From Sinomonas sp. P10A9 (GTDB lineage: Bacteria > Actinomycetota > Actinomycetes > Actinomycetales > Micrococcaceae): a stretch of DNA of 64,000 nt. Every line of letters begins with the position of its first letter. Within the stretch, counting starts at the first letter, position 1. The translations under genes were made by a program, and so were the position numbers. Below are positions 9,300 to 17,617 of the stretch, piece by piece. The notes under the pieces are model-generated. The model saw nothing but the letters and a program-made list of their open reading frames with translations, had not been told where the DNA came from and did no database searches. The stretch lies in assembly GCF_041022165.1 (NCBI RefSeq), contig NZ_CP163302.1, positions 2,728,001-2,792,000 of the forward strand, read 5' to 3'.

Positions 9300-10529
9300 T
9301 CAGCCCTTCGTGCACTGCGGCATCGACGCCGGGTCCTTGCCCTGGGCGTAGGCCTCGACCGCGGCCCGCGCGTCCGAGAGGGTCGACACCTTGACCACGT
9401 CGAGGCCCTCGGGCAGATGTCCAACAACCTCATCGCAGTTGGAGGCGGGGGCCAGGAAGAGTGTCGCCCCGGCAGAACGCGCGCCATACAGCTTCTGGGC
9501 TATGCCGCCGATGGCCCCCACGGTCCCGTCAGGGCTGATCGTCCCTGTCCCTGCGATCTGCCTGCCCCCCGTCAGGTCCCCGGGCGTCAGCTTGTCAACG
9601 ATCCCGAGCGCGAACATCATGCCCGCGCTGGGACCCCCCACCCGATCGAGCGAGACGCTCACCGAGAACGGGAAGCTGTACGTGTAGCGGATGTCCACCC
9701 CGAGGACCCATTTGCCCTGGTTCTGCGTCGGGGTCACGGTCACCGTCTCCGGGGATCCGCCGCGCACGACGACGACGTCCACCGGAGTTCCCCCGCCCGC
9801 CGCGAGCGTCTGCTGCACGGTCGCGAGTGAGGTGACCTTGGTGCCGGCGACGCTCACGAGGCGGTCACCGACGAGGAGCTTCCCGGTCGAAGGCGACCCG
9901 TCCGGGATCGAGCCCACGTTGAGCTGCTGGTCGTAGGCGATGCCGAGGTTGCCGAGCGCCGCTGCCACGGCGGTCTGCTCGGAGTCCTGCATGAGTGCAG
10001 CGTTCTCGTCGGACACCTGCTGGCTTGTGGTCCCCGGCGGGTACACCACCCGCTGCGGGAGGATTGCCCGGGTGGGATCGAACCACGAGCGGGCGAGCTC
10101 CAGGAGCCCGACGTCGCTGTTCGGGCCGCCGTTGACGTAGACCGTCGTGAGATCGAGGGCCCCGGCGGCAGGATACGAGTCATGGCCGGTGACGGTGATG
10201 ACGTCCTTCCCGCCGGTCTGCCCGAGCGTGTTGTACGCGGGACCCGGGGACTCGATGATGTACGGCACGGGAACTGACACGACTGTCGCCCCGAGGATGA
10301 GGGCGGCGAGGCCGGAGATCAGGGCCGCGGATCCTCTGCCGCCGGACCGGCCTTGCTGCCGCTTCCGCTGCCCGGCCGACGATCCGGAGGGACGCACGAC
10401 GTCGTGCGGCGGATCAGCGGAAGGCGAGACCGCGCCGTCGTCCGCGCCATCCCGCGCACCGCCTTGCGCACCGGCGTGGGCAGCCGTGGGATCGCTGCCG
10501 GCATCGGGGACCACGGGACCGCTGACCAC
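9300..10529 (-). CDS. YlbL-type membrane PDZ / Lon-like serine protease
   Basis: A 409-residue single-pass protein. An Arg/Lys/Gly-rich cytoplasmic start is followed by a membrane segment near 70-92 (AALISGLAALILGATVVSV), a linker, a PDZ domain (about 190-270, LLVGDRLVSVAGTKV) and a C-terminal Lon-protease fold. The Lon-type dyad is visible as Ser301 in GGPSAGMMF and Lys346 in IAQKLYGA, 45 residues apart as in Lon. There is no AAA+ domain, so it acts without ATP-driven unfolding. The GTG at 10529 is chosen for the AAGGGG site about 10 nt upstream; longer in-frame starts run into the divergent gene. It is divergent from the DUF2342 gene. Confidence 0.88.
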   Translation of the reverse strand: MVSGPVVPDAGSDPTAAHAGAQGGARDGADDGAVSPSADPPHDVVRPSGSSAGQRKRQQGRSGGRGSAALISGLAALILGATVVSVPVPYIIESPGPAYNTLGQTGGKDVITVTGHDSYPAAGALDLTTVYVNGGPNSDVGLLELARSWFDPTRAILPQRVVYPPGTTSQQVSDENAALMQDSEQTAVAAALGNLGIAYDQQLNVGSIPDGSPSTGKLLVGDRLVSVAGTKVTSLATVQQTLAAGGGTPVDVVVVRGGSPETVTVTPTQNQGKWVLGVDIRYTYSFPFSVSVSLDRVGGPSAGMMFALGIVDKLTPGDLTGGRQIAGTGTISPDGTVGAIGGIAQKLYGARSAGATLFLAPASNCDEVVGHLPEGLDVVKVSTLSDARAAVEAYAQGKDPASMPQCTKG

Positions 10530-10713
10530 CCAGATCTCACCCCTTCCTCTTGCCTGGACCAGTGCCCAGCCTACGGTGCGCTGCTGGCGATCCATCCATA
10601 GCGCGCGGGGGCGCGCTGTGCCCACAGCGAAAGCGCCCCACGCACCGAAGACACGTCTACTGTCCCGCGGTACCGTGAGGATGTCCCTAGCAGAAGCGGC
10701 ACTGATCGGCGGC

Positions 10714-12156
10714 ATGATGACCACACCTGAGAAGCCTTCGGGCCACGACGGCGAGCCCGAGGATCCGCTGTCCGAGCTCTTCGCCAAGCTCATGGGCGGT
10801 GCGGGCGCCGAGGGATTCGATCCCACCGAGATCGCCAAGGCCGCTGGCCTCCCGAGCGATCCGAACGTCCTGCGGCAGATGTTCGAACAGGTGCAGGCCA
10901 TGATGTCTGCGGCGCCCGGAGAGGGCCCCGTCAACTGGCAGATGGCCCACGAGCACGCGCGCCGGACCGCCGCCTCAACCTCCGATCCCTCGGTCTCGGC
11001 GACCCAGAACCGCGAAGTGGACGAGGCCCTGCGCCTCGCCGAACTCTGGCTCGACAAGGCCACAGAGTTCCCCAGCACCGGGATCATCGGGCGCGGCTGG
11101 TCCCGCGCCGAATGGATCGAAGCCACGATGGGCACATGGCGGCGCCTGACCGAGCCGGTGGCCAACAGCATCGCGACGGCCCTCTCGACGGCCCTCAGCG
11201 AGCAGATGCCTGAAGAGATGAAGGGCATGCTCGGGGGCGCGTCCTCGATGCTGACCAACATGGGCGGCACGATCTTCGGCATGCAGCTCGGCGCCGCGAT
11301 CGGCGCACTCTCGGGCGACGTTGTGAGCTCCTCCGACATCGGGGTGCCGCTCGTCGACCTCGAGATGGCCCTCCTCCCCGCCAATGTCACGAAGTTCGGC
11401 GAGGGGCTCGGGCTGCCGGAGGGCGACGTGCGCCTCTACCTCGCGGTGCGGGAGGCCGCCCACGCGCGCCTCTTCATGCACGTACCGTGGCTGCGCGGCC
11501 ACCTCCTCGGCGCCATCGAGGACTACGCCCGGGGCATCCACATCGACGTCTCCAAGATCGAGGAGCTCGCCCACGGGATAGACCCGAGCAACCCTGAGTC
11601 CATCCAGGAAGCACTCCAGGGCGGGGTCTTCATGCCGCAGCGGACCCCGCAGCAGGACGCGGCGCTGACGAAGCTCGAGACCGCGCTGGCCCTGGTCGAG
11701 GGCTGGGTCGACGAGCTCACCGCAGCGGCGACCGACGGCGTCCTGCCCTCCGCGGCAGCGCTCCGCGAGGCTGTGCGACGCCGCCGCGCCACCGGCGGTC
11801 CTGCCGAGCACGCTTTCGCCTCCCTCGTAGGGCTCGAACTGCGCCCGCGTCGCCTGCGCGATGCGGCCACGCTCTGGGCATCGCTCACGGAGGAACGCGG
11901 GATTGCCGGCCGGGACGCCATCTGGAAGCACCCCGACCTGCTTCCCACCGCTGAGGACCTCGACGATCCGCGGGGATTCTCCACCCGCCGGTCGATGGCC
12001 GAGGCGCAGGACTCCGAGGTCGATGAAGCGCTCGAGAAGCTCCTCGCAGGCGGATTCGACGAGCCGGCGGCCCCGGACTCTGGCACCGGAGACGGTGGGG
12101 ACGATCCGGACACGACGGACGACGGCGGCACTCCCCCGGGCGCGCCCCGGGCCTGA
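10714..12156 (+). CDS. DUF2342 family (annotated zinc-dependent metalloprotease/hydrolase)
   Basis: A 480-residue protein of the DUF2342 group, named zinc-dependent metalloprotease in databases and once called F420-biosynthesis-associated. Recognisable blocks are DEALRLAELWLDKATEFPS, WRRLTEPVANSIATALS, a hydrophobic GTIFGMQLGAAIGALSG, and REAAHARLFMHVPWLRGHLL around His250. A true HExxH is not present: the motif reads REAAH, so catalytic zinc binding is inferred from the family only. The C-terminus is Asp/Gly/Pro-rich. The start is uncertain: ATG 10714 or 10717 give MMTTPEKP or MTTPEKP, while ATG 10681 lies just 4 nt after a TACCGT box. It is divergent from the YlbL gene and followed by a terminator. 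Confidence 0.82.
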   Translation: MMTTPEKPSGHDGEPEDPLSELFAKLMGGAGAEGFDPTEIAKAAGLPSDPNVLRQMFEQVQAMMSAAPGEGPVNWQMAHEHARRTAASTSDPSVSATQNREVDEALRLAELWLDKATEFPSTGIIGRGWSRAEWIEATMGTWRRLTEPVANSIATALSTALSEQMPEEMKGMLGGASSMLTNMGGTIFGMQLGAAIGALSGDVVSSSDIGVPLVDLEMALLPANVTKFGEGLGLPEGDVRLYLAVREAAHARLFMHVPWLRGHLLGAIEDYARGIHIDVSKIEELAHGIDPSNPESIQEALQGGVFMPQRTPQQDAALTKLETALALVEGWVDELTAAATDGVLPSAAALREAVRRRRATGGPAEHAFASLVGLELRPRRLRDAATLWASLTEERGIAGRDAIWKHPDLLPTAEDLDDPRGFSTRRSMAEAQDSEVDEALEKLLAGGFDEPAAPDSGTGDGGDDPDTTDDGGTPPGAPRA

Positions 12157-12180
12157 TTCCGCCGGGACCCAGAGCTGAGA

Positions 12181-12212
12181 ACGGGCCGTCCCGACGAGTC
12201 GGGGCGGCCCGT
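12181..12212 (+). terminator. Hairpin terminator after the DUF2342 gene
   Basis: ACGGGCCG (12181-12188) pairs with CGGCCCGT (12205-12212), and the stem is extended inward by CCCGAC/GTCGGG. It lies 25 bp after the stop and just before the stop of the convergent small gene at 12227, so it can serve both. No clear T tract follows. Confidence 0.75.
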
Positions 12213-12226
12213 CGGGCTCGGTGGCG

Positions 12227-12424
12227 TCAGTCGATGTCCTCCACGATCTCGCCGTACGGGATCTTCTCGTCGAGATGTGCCTGGAGCACGTGGGGATCGA
12301 TCACGACCCGGACTCCCTGCATCTTGTCGGCGGCCGACTGCAGAAGGATCGGTCGGATGGTGTCCACGAACAGCTCGTCGCGGCCGAGGAGGTACTTCGC
12401 GTAGCTGGCTGGTAGCTCAGTCAT
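12227..12424 (-). CDS. Small conserved-looking protein of unknown function (65 aa)
   Basis: I do not recognise this 65-residue acidic protein (MTELPASYAKYLLGRDELF...). It has no membrane segment or signal peptide and no Cys. A predicted helix (YAKYLLGRDELFVDTIRPIL) is followed by VRVVIDPHVLQAHLDEKIPYGEI. It is treated as real because its base composition is coding-like, it fits between a terminator and the next gene, and a TAGAAT box (minus strand, 12431-12436) lies exactly 6 nt before its ATG, as for leaderless genes elsewhere here. That box overlaps the stop codon of the SprT-like gene. Position next to the SprT-like gene and uvrD2 hints at a housekeeping role, no more. Confidence 0.65.
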   Translation of the reverse strand: MTELPASYAKYLLGRDELFVDTIRPILLQSAADKMQGVRVVIDPHVLQAHLDEKIPYGEIVEDID

Positions 12425-12433
12425 GGCCAGATT

Positions 12434-13072
12434 CTAGGCGCGTTCCTCGTCGTCGGTAAGGCCCCAGTCGTCGCCGTCTTCGTCCGGCTGCCCCGGCCCG
12501 TGATGAGAACCGGCGAACGCAACGCCCGCGAGGAACGCCTTGGCCTCCGCCAGCCGCGGGTATGCCGCGACGAGCCGCCAGAACGCGGGCCCGTGACCCG
12601 AGACGAGCAGGTGGGCGAGCTCGTGGACAATCACGTAGTCGACGACCCACTCCGGCATGCGCCGGAGCTCGTGCGAGATCCGTATGGTGCGCTGGCTCGG
12701 GGTGCACGATCCCCAGCGACGGCGCTGGTTTGTCACCCATCGGATGGACACCGGCGAGGCCCGGCCCCCCAGATACTGCCGGGACAGCTCCCCCGCGCGG
12801 CCCATGAGGGCCTCATCGGTGGCGGGCCTGCCGCGGCGAGCCGTGTCCTGTTGGAGGCGTGCGACCATGCGCTCAACCCAGTGTTCCTCCTCGGCACGGG
12901 AGAATCTGGCGGGGATCGCCACGACGGCGGTGGAGCCTTCCCAGAAGGCGGAGACCGTCTTGCGGCGTCGTGGGGAGCGACGCACCTCAACCGGGGGCCC
13001 CGGATTCCCTCCGGCCGATCCATCGAGTGGCAGCGAGCGCTGACCGCGCGCTTGGCCCTTGTCATGAGTCAC
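12434..13072 (-). CDS. SprT/YgjP-like (DUF45, M48-type) metal-dependent hydrolase
   Basis: A 212-residue probable zinc metalloprotease. The C-terminal half carries HELAH (residues 150-154) with a third ligand at His160 in SGHGPAFW, preceded by RRWGSCTPSQRTIRISHEL, the DUF45/YgjP signature. The first 55 residues are basic and Pro/Ser-rich without a clear fold. The GTG at 13072 overlaps the last 11 nt of uvrD2, giving translational coupling; no better start is seen before the conserved region. YgjP-type proteins are often next to DNA-repair or helicase genes, and SprT relatives cut DNA-protein crosslinks, but that function is an inference here. The C-terminus is acidic (DEDGDDWGLTDDEERA). Confidence 0.85.
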   Translation of the reverse strand: MTHDKGQARGQRSLPLDGSAGGNPGPPVEVRRSPRRRKTVSAFWEGSTAVVAIPARFSRAEEEHWVERMVARLQQDTARRGRPATDEALMGRAGELSRQYLGGRASPVSIRWVTNQRRRWGSCTPSQRTIRISHELRRMPEWVVDYVIVHELAHLLVSGHGPAFWRLVAAYPRLAEAKAFLAGVAFAGSHHGPGQPDEDGDDWGLTDDEERA

Positions 13073-15185
13073 GGAGCAGCTCCAGGACAGCCTCGCCGTA
13101 GCGCTCGAGCTTGGCCCGGCCGACGCCGGCGACTTGGGAGAGCTCCGCCAGGCTGACGGGCTTCGCCTCGGCAATCGCCGTCAGGGTCGCGTCGGTGAAC
13201 ACGACGAACGCGGGGACGTCCGATGCTTTGGCCTGCTCGAGGCGCCAGGCCCGAAGGGCCTCGAACGTGGACTCCTCGTAGCTCGGGGGGCACGTGGAGC
13301 AGCGGCCCACCTTGCGCTCGGCGCCGGTGGAGAGGATCGTCCCGCACACCCGGCACGTCGTGGGCCCCTTGAGCTCACGCCGCTTACGTGCGGCACCGCC
13401 GGTGTGCGACGACGTGGCGCCGCCCGGCCTGAGTCCGTCGAGGAACCGCGACGGCCGCCGGTGGGCGCGGCCGCCTGGCGTCCTGGACAATGACCACGAG
13501 AGGTGGAGGAACTCCCTGGCTCGGGTGATGCCGACGTAGAGGAGCCTGCGCTCCTCGTCGATCGTGACCGGAGTATCCGCGAAGGAGATCGGCACGAGAC
13601 CCTCGCTCAGGCCCACGAGGAACACGGCATCCCACTCGAGGCCCTTCGCTGCATGGAGAGACGCCAGGGTAATTCCCTGGACCGCGGGCGCATGCTGGGA
13701 GGTGGCCCGCTCCTGGAGCTCGGCGACGAACTCCGTGAGGCCAAAGCCCTCTCCGCGCGCGGCCGAGAGCTCGTCGGCGAGCGCCACGAGGGCGGCGAGG
13801 GACTCCCAGCGCTCCCGGGTCGCGCCGCTGCCCGTCGGTGCCTGCTCGGAGTAGCCCAGCGACGAGAGGACGTCGCGCACGCGCTGGCCTACCGGCACGC
13901 CGTCGTCCGCCTCGGCGCGGGCCGCGCCGCGCAGCTGCAGGAGCCCATCGCGGACTTCGCGCCGGTTGAAGAACCGCTCGCCGCCGCGCAGCTGGTACCC
14001 GATCCCGGCGGCAGAGAGAGCCTGTTCGAACGCCTCGGACTGGCCGTTGGTGCGGAAGAGGACCGCGATGTCCTTCGCCTGGGTCCCGGCCGCGATGAGC
14101 GCCGCGATCCGGCGGGCGACTGCGGCCGCCTCCGACTCGTCGTCCGAGCACTCGGCAAACTCGGGCTCAGGGCCGTCGGGCCGCTGGGCGAGGAGCGTCA
14201 GGGGCTGCGCCCACCGCGCATCGGCGGCGGGTCCGCCGCTGCGCCGGGACCCCAGCAGCTGGTTCGCGAGCCGGACCACCTGTGGGCTCGAGCGGTAGTC
14301 CCTCACGAGCCGGATGATCGACGCGCCCGGATGGTGCTTGCCGAACTCGAGCAGGTGGGCGCTCGTCGCGCCGGTGAACGAGTAGATGGTCTGGCTCGCA
14401 TCGCCCACCACGCACAGCTCCTCGCGTCCGCCCAGCCACAGCTCCAGAAGCCGCTGCTGGAGTGGGGACACGTCCTGGTACTCGTCGACGACGAAGTGCC
14501 GGTATTGTTCGCGGACCGTGGCCGCGACCTTGGCGTCCTCCTGGAGGATGCCGACCGTGATGAGCAGGACGTCCTCGAAGTCGATGAGGTTCCGGTCCAC
14601 CTTGACGTCCTCGTACGCCTCGAACAGGCGTGCGACGACGGGCGGCTGCAGTCCGCCCGGCTCTCCTCGGCCGGAAGCGCCCTCGAGGTAGGTGGAAGGG
14701 GTCAGCATCGAGACCTTGGCCCACTCGATCTCGGAGGCCAGGTCGCGGATGGCTGCACGGTCCACGGTGAGCCGCAGCCGCCGGGCGCTCTCGGCAATAG
14801 CCTGCGCCTTGTGCTCAAGGAGTGCCGGCAGCGTCCCCCCCACCGCCTGCGGCCAGAAGTACTGGAGCTGGCGCAGTGCCGCGGCGTGGAAGGTGCGTGC
14901 CTGGACCCCGCCGACGCCCAGGTCCCGCAGTCTGCTGCGCATCTCGGCGGCGGCGCGGGCCGTGAACGTGACCGCGAGCACGCTCTGGGGAGAGTAGACG
15001 CCCGAATGGACGCCGTACGCGATTCGGTGGGTGATCGCTCTGGTCTTGCCCGTTCCCGCGCCGGCGAGAACGCAGACCGGGCCCTGGAGAGTGGTCGCAA
15101 CCTCGCGCTGTTCGTCGTCGAGCCCGCCGAGGAGCCTGTCCTCGAGGGTCCCGTGCTCGGCGTGCGGCGCGCTGGTATCGATCAC
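13062..15185 (-). CDS. uvrD2: ATP-dependent DNA helicase UvrD2 (HRDC and tetracysteine)
   Basis: A superfamily 1A 3'-5' DNA helicase of 707 residues. Motif I GAGTGKTRAIT, motif Ia AVTFTARAAAEM, motif II VVDEYQDVSPLQ, motif III VGDASQTIYSFTGA, motif V TLASLHAAKGLEWD and motif VI YVGITRARE are all intact. The actinobacterial UvrD2 layout is complete: a C-x2-C...C-x2-C zinc-like tetracysteine (CRVCG and CSTCP) precedes a C-terminal HRDC domain (LSQVAGVGRAKLERYG). The GTG at 15185 shares GTGA with the nudC stop, so nudC, uvrD2 and the SprT-like gene form one coupled minus-strand unit. In mycobacteria uvrD2 is essential and its activity relies on the tetracysteine or on Ku. Confidence 0.93.
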   Translation of the reverse strand: MIDTSAPHAEHGTLEDRLLGGLDDEQREVATTLQGPVCVLAGAGTGKTRAITHRIAYGVHSGVYSPQSVLAVTFTARAAAEMRSRLRDLGVGGVQARTFHAAALRQLQYFWPQAVGGTLPALLEHKAQAIAESARRLRLTVDRAAIRDLASEIEWAKVSMLTPSTYLEGASGRGEPGGLQPPVVARLFEAYEDVKVDRNLIDFEDVLLITVGILQEDAKVAATVREQYRHFVVDEYQDVSPLQQRLLELWLGGREELCVVGDASQTIYSFTGATSAHLLEFGKHHPGASIIRLVRDYRSSPQVVRLANQLLGSRRSGGPAADARWAQPLTLLAQRPDGPEPEFAECSDDESEAAAVARRIAALIAAGTQAKDIAVLFRTNGQSEAFEQALSAAGIGYQLRGGERFFNRREVRDGLLQLRGAARAEADDGVPVGQRVRDVLSSLGYSEQAPTGSGATRERWESLAALVALADELSAARGEGFGLTEFVAELQERATSQHAPAVQGITLASLHAAKGLEWDAVFLVGLSEGLVPISFADTPVTIDEERRLLYVGITRAREFLHLSWSLSRTPGGRAHRRPSRFLDGLRPGGATSSHTGGAARKRRELKGPTTCRVCGTILSTGAERKVGRCSTCPPSYEESTFEALRAWRLEQAKASDVPAFVVFTDATLTAIAEAKPVSLAELSQVAGVGRAKLERYGEAVLELLRDS

Positions 15186-16279
15186 TTGGACACCGCGGAC
15201 CCGGGCTCTGCGATCTCGCCGCCGTACCAATGCTCGATGAGGGCCCTCGAGATCGACAGACGGCTGGGGAGTGTGATCTCGCCTGAGCCCGCCGCCGCGG
15301 CAAGCTCCTCGCGGCTGAACCAGCGCGCGCGCAGTACCTCCGCGCCGTCGGGCTGCGCCACGGTGTCCTCCGTGCGGGCCGTGAAGCCGAGCATGAGCGA
15401 GGCAGGGAACGGCCACGGCTGAGACCCCAGGTACTGGCACTCGGTCACCCGCACCCCGACCTCCTCGAGAATCTCGCGCACAACCGCCTGCTCGAGTGAC
15501 TCACCCGGCTCGACGAAACCGGCGAGCGTCGAGAACATCGTGGACCGCATCCTCGCCCCGGTCCCGAGGAGCACCCTGTCCTCCGGCCCGACGACCGTGA
15601 CGATGATCGCGGGATCTGTGCGGGGGAAGTGCTCCGAGCCGTCCTCCGGGCAGCGGCGCACCCAGCCGCTGTGGACCACTTGAGTGAGTGCGCCGCAGCG
15701 CGGGCACCGTGGATGCCCGGCGTGCCAGTTCGCGATGGCTGTCGCCTCGAGAAGGACCCCCGCCTCGACGACGTCGAGCCGGGACCCGGACTCGCGGAAG
15801 CCTGCCCAGTTGGTGTCCTCGGGCAGCAGCGAGGCGCCCTCCTCGGCGGGCTCTGACATGACGGCGGAGACAGGTTCCACGGGTTCGGGGAGGATCACCA
15901 GGACGACGTCGGAACCGGGGTTCGCGTGCGGCGTCGTGCGCTCCTGCGGGAGCTGGCCGAGGTATACGACGAGCCCGTCAAGCCATTCCGCGGGCAGGCT
16001 GTGGGCGGGGAGGAAGGCGAGGTGCTCCCCGGCGTGGGCTGCCCGGTGCTGTGAGTAGAGCACGGCGACGGTCCCGGGTTGGTGCACCACGGAATGGAGG
16101 AAGTCCGGGTCCGCGCGATCTGCGGAGCGCCGGTCGAGGGCCTCCACGCCTACCGGGAGCAGGCGGTCGGTGAGCCATCCGGCCACGGGGCCTTCGCCGT
16201 CGAACGCCGTGAGTGCTGTGCGGTCAGCGGCGGACGGGTGGGCTGGGTCATTAACCCGTGGGAGCGAACCGGAAGTCAT
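15182..16279 (-). CDS. nudC: NAD(+)/NADH diphosphatase (Nudix)
   Basis: A 365-residue Nudix hydrolase that cleaves NADH/NAD to NMN(H) and AMP; NudC enzymes can also remove NAD caps from RNA. An N-terminal NUDIX-like domain is followed by a zinc-ribbon remnant (CPRCGALTQVVHSGW, then RRCPEDGSEHF), then FPRTDPAIIV and the Nudix box GFVEPGESLEQAVVREILEE with RE-x2-EE intact. SQPWPFPASLMLGF after the box is the NADH-specificity SQPWPFPxS motif. The second zinc pair has only one Cys, as is common in actinobacterial members. A TACCGT box (minus strand, 16286-16291) ends 6 nt before the ATG, suggesting a leaderless transcript. It overlaps uvrD2 downstream. Confidence 0.93.
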   Translation of the reverse strand: MTSGSLPRVNDPAHPSAADRTALTAFDGEGPVAGWLTDRLLPVGVEALDRRSADRADPDFLHSVVHQPGTVAVLYSQHRAAHAGEHLAFLPAHSLPAEWLDGLVVYLGQLPQERTTPHANPGSDVVLVILPEPVEPVSAVMSEPAEEGASLLPEDTNWAGFRESGSRLDVVEAGVLLEATAIANWHAGHPRCPRCGALTQVVHSGWVRRCPEDGSEHFPRTDPAIIVTVVGPEDRVLLGTGARMRSTMFSTLAGFVEPGESLEQAVVREILEEVGVRVTECQYLGSQPWPFPASLMLGFTARTEDTVAQPDGAEVLRARWFSREELAAAAGSGEITLPSRLSISRALIEHWYGGEIAEPGSAVSK

Positions 16280-16446
16280 AGCACTACGGTACTGAGGCCC
16301 TCTGACACTCGCACAACCGGGCCAACACCGTATGTGGACGATGAGCGCGAACTGTGGCCGTAGCTGTGCGCACGTGGCCTGCGCCGCTGGGCGGTGTTCG
16401 GCGTGGGACCGTGATCGGGCCGCGGCATCCGGCTAGCGTGGATAAG

Positions 16447-17592
16447 GTGAAACGCACTCCGTTCGAGCTGGCTGCCATCGCCACCGCCGCCGTCCCCGGA
16501 CTGAAGCCGACCGCTGCCGCGGCTTCCCCGGACGACGCGACCGATTTCGACGCCGCACTCCTCGAGACCGCGGACGGGCGGCGGTGGCGCATCCGCTGCC
16601 CGCGTGGAACAGAGGCGAGCGCACGCCTCGAGACGGAGATGACCGTGCTGAGGGCTTTCGATCCGTCGGTGCGCGCGGAGCTGCCGTTCCAGATGCCCGC
16701 AGTCGCGGGGACCGTCCGGATGGACGGCCTGACCACCTGCGTGTACACGAACTTGACGGGGACGGTCCGTGGGCTCGACGAACTCACTGCTGGCACCGCA
16801 CGCCTCGCTCGGGAAGTCGGCGCAACGCTCGCGGCGATCCATGGCCTTCCCCAGTCGCTCGTCGACGGCGCGGATCTGCCCTCCTACACAGCCAACGGCT
16901 TCCGCCAACGACGCCTCAACGAGCTCGATCAGGCCGCCACGACGGGGAAGATCCCACCTGTGCTCCTGCGCCGATGGGAGCAGGCCATGGAGGACGTGAC
17001 ACTGTGGCGGTTCAACCCGACGGTTGTCCACGGCGACCTGCACGAGGACAACCTCCTCGTCGACGAGGAGCGCGTCACCGCCGTGACAGGGTGGACGGAC
17101 CTGCGGATCGGTGACCCGGCCGACGACTTCGCTTGGCTCGTGGCATCCAATGAACCGAAGTTCATCGAGTCCGTCCTCGCCGCCTACCATTCCTCCCGCA
17201 AGGAGCCGGTCGACCCGCAGCTGGCCCGCCGCGCGGCCCTCGCAGCCGAGTTCGCGCTCGCCCAGTACCTCGTGAAGGCCCTCGCCCTCGGCGACGACGG
17301 TGCCGTGGCGGACGCACGGCACATGCTCGCCGAGCTCGCCGCCGACATCGAGGCGAGCGAAGCGGCTGAAGCCGAGGCCGCGGCGGCGGGCCCGATCCTC
17401 GAGGATGAGGACCCCGACGGCGCACCCGCCGAGGCCGTACCCGTCGACGCGGTGTCGGTGAGCAGCCCAGCCGGCCGCACCCCGGCACTGACGGGCGCCG
17501 CAGCCGAGGATGACGACGCGGACGGCCAGACGGAGACCGACACCACCGCCCTGCCGGTGGTGTCGGTCTCCAACCGCCTGCCCGAGGCGTAG
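16447..17592 (+). CDS. APH-fold phosphotransferase (aminoglycoside/macrolide phosphotransferase-like)
   Basis: A 381-residue kinase-like protein. The catalytic loop HGDLHEDN (195-202) and the metal-binding region GWTDLRIGDPADDFAWL place it in the APH/choline-kinase fold, nearest to proteins labelled macrolide 2'-phosphotransferase. The natural substrate cannot be told; in environmental actinobacteria such chromosomal genes are usually not proven resistance genes. The last 75 residues are acidic Ala/Glu/Asp-rich and probably disordered. The GTG at 16447 (MKRTPFELAAI) lies 7 nt after a TAGCGT box (16434-16439) and lacks a Shine-Dalgarno site, so it looks leaderless. It sits between divergent nudC and convergent adnB, inside an otherwise DNA-repair neighbourhood. 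Confidence 0.8.
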   Translation: MKRTPFELAAIATAAVPGLKPTAAAASPDDATDFDAALLETADGRRWRIRCPRGTEASARLETEMTVLRAFDPSVRAELPFQMPAVAGTVRMDGLTTCVYTNLTGTVRGLDELTAGTARLAREVGATLAAIHGLPQSLVDGADLPSYTANGFRQRRLNELDQAATTGKIPPVLLRRWEQAMEDVTLWRFNPTVVHGDLHEDNLLVDEERVTAVTGWTDLRIGDPADDFAWLVASNEPKFIESVLAAYHSSRKEPVDPQLARRAALAAEFALAQYLVKALALGDDGAVADARHMLAELAADIEASEAAEAEAAAAGPILEDEDPDGAPAEAVPVDAVSVSSPAGRTPALTGAAAEDDDADGQTETDTTALPVVSVSNRLPEA

Positions 17593-17617
17593 CGCCGGCA
17601 CCAGGAGCCCCGTCCGG

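Noticed and set aside
10530..11390. Long upstream extension of the YlbL protease
   Set aside because: It lies antisense to the DUF2342 gene and has no family sequence; GTG 10529 has a ribosome-binding site.
16447..17592. Acquired antibiotic-resistance gene
   Set aside because: The APH-fold protein sits in a conserved core neighbourhood with host-like composition and no mobile-element signs, so resistance cannot be claimed.
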